Shown: piece by piece, positions 4,971 to 5,463 of the stretch
How positions within the stretch are numbered: the stretch's first letter is position 1
How the letters are laid out: each line of letters opens with the position of its first letter
Assembly (NCBI GenBank): GCA_947456315.1
Contig: CANGRU010000138.1
Span: 1-5,463 of the forward strand
Direction of reading: 5' to 3'
Length of the DNA stretch: 5,463 nt
Source of the DNA: Beijerinckiaceae bacterium
GTDB taxonomy: Bacteria; Pseudomonadota; Alphaproteobacteria; Rhizobiales; Beijerinckiaceae
Translations under genes and position numbers: made by a program
Notes under the pieces: generated by a model
The model's input: the letters and a program-made list of their open reading frames with translations, nothing else
Database searches by the model: none
Told to the model about the DNA's origin: nothing

Positions 4971-5463
4971 TGGCCTCCAATCTCAACACGATTCATGACC
5001 AGTTGCGCAAAGAAGTCGCTGCTGCCACGCGCATTCTCGTCGCTGAAGGCATTCTGGATTATTCCGGCCATGTCGCCACGCGCTTGCCCGGTGGCGAGAC
5101 CTTTCTCATCCAGACAGGTCTCGACTCGCGCGCGGAGCTCGACCCCAAGCGCCTGCTGGTGGTCGATTACAAAGGCAATGTGGTCGAAGGCGAAGGCAAG
5201 GTGCCAGCCGAACTCGCGCTGCATCTCGAAGTGCTCAAAGCCCGCCCCGATGTCGAGAGCGTGCTCCATTGCCATATGGAACTTGCCATCGCCTTCACCA
5301 TGATGAAAGGCGTGCAATTGGGCCTGATGCGCGCGCGCGCCGTGCGCTGGGAAAGCGGCATCCCGACCCATCCCGATCCGAGCCATATCAAAGAGCAAGA
5401 ACAAGGCGCAGCACTGGCCAGAACACTCGGGCCCCACCACGCCGTGCTGATGCGCGGCCATGG
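4970..5463 (+). CDS. Class II aldolase/adducin-family metalloenzyme, C-terminus cut by window edge
   Basis: The frame is open from the ATG at 4970 to the window end, giving 164 residues of a protein that is typically 210-260 aa. The family contains zinc-type divalent-metal aldolases, epimerases and aromatic dicarboxylate decarboxylases in the cytoplasm; no signal peptide is present. SGHVATRLP at 32-40 is the phosphate/substrate-loop region, in the G-H-V form seen in decarboxylase-like members rather than the G-N-I-S of fuculose-phosphate aldolase. PAELALH at 79-85 supplies the catalytic-type Glu81. HCH gives metal ligands His100 and His102, and the third ligand is His164 in RGHG, where the window stops. 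The start codon overlaps the stop of the TctC-like gene (TAATG), indicating translational coupling and a shared substrate. By analogy with class II aldolase-family decarboxylases of phthalate and vitamin B6 breakdown, a decarboxylase acting on the imported acid is possible, but this is inference. Confidence 0.9.
   Translation, partial: MASNLNTIHDQLRKEVAAATRILVAEGILDYSGHVATRLPGGETFLIQTGLDSRAELDPKRLLVVDYKGNVVEGEGKVPAELALHLEVLKARPDVESVLHCHMELAIAFTMMKGVQLGLMRARAVRWESGIPTHPDPSHIKEQEQGAALARTLGPHHAVLMRGH

Noticed and set aside
4472..5461. Minus-strand open frame of 329 codons opposite the TctC-like and aldolase genes
   Set aside because: It spans the junction of two well-supported plus-strand genes and shows no recognisable motif or ribosome binding site; it is a complementary-strand shadow.

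Overview
The window looks like a piece of an alphaproteobacterial chromosome, plausibly from the Hyphomicrobiales (Rhizobiales). The reasons are a moderately high G+C content with matching codon use, a TctC/Bug-type solute-binding protein, Tat- and Sec-exported proteins typical of an aerobic Gram-negative cell, and promoter-like motifs of the TTGACA / CTAT type. The taxonomic call is inference. All six genes are protein-coding; I see no RNA gene, insertion sequence, CRISPR array or phage gene. Coding density is high and the only sizeable gap is the 192-bp divergent promoter region at 3726-3917.

Minus strand, read from 3725 down to 1: (i) a 655-aa ThDP-dependent enzyme of the acetolactate synthase / benzoylformate decarboxylase superfamily that carries a twin-arginine signal peptide; (ii) 18 bp later, a small Sec-exported monohaem cytochrome c; (iii) after a GNRA-capped hairpin with a T-rich tail, a Sec-exported YbhB/YbcL-type PEBP protein; (iv) after 57 bp that form a striking nested hairpin around the start codon, a serine-dependent glutaminase (glsA) that runs off the left edge of the window. 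The first three products are all predicted to be periplasmic.

Plus strand, from 3918 to the right edge: a tripartite tricarboxylate transporter (TTT, TctC/Bug) substrate-binding protein, translationally coupled (TAATG overlap) to a class II aldolase/adducin-family metalloenzyme that is cut by the window end. This pair suggests uptake and cytoplasmic cleavage or decarboxylation of an unknown carboxylate.

The most interesting reading is that the ThDP enzyme and the cytochrome c form an uncharacterised periplasmic ThDP-dependent oxidative system. A 2-oxo acid or related carbonyl compound would be processed outside the cytoplasm and electrons handed to cytochrome c, next to a divergent carboxylate uptake and lyase module. 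The export signals, the cofactor motifs and the gene spacing are visible in the sequence; the functional coupling is inference. The second notable item is the two-tier inverted repeat at 718-775, which places the glsA ribosome binding site and start codon inside an RNA structure.
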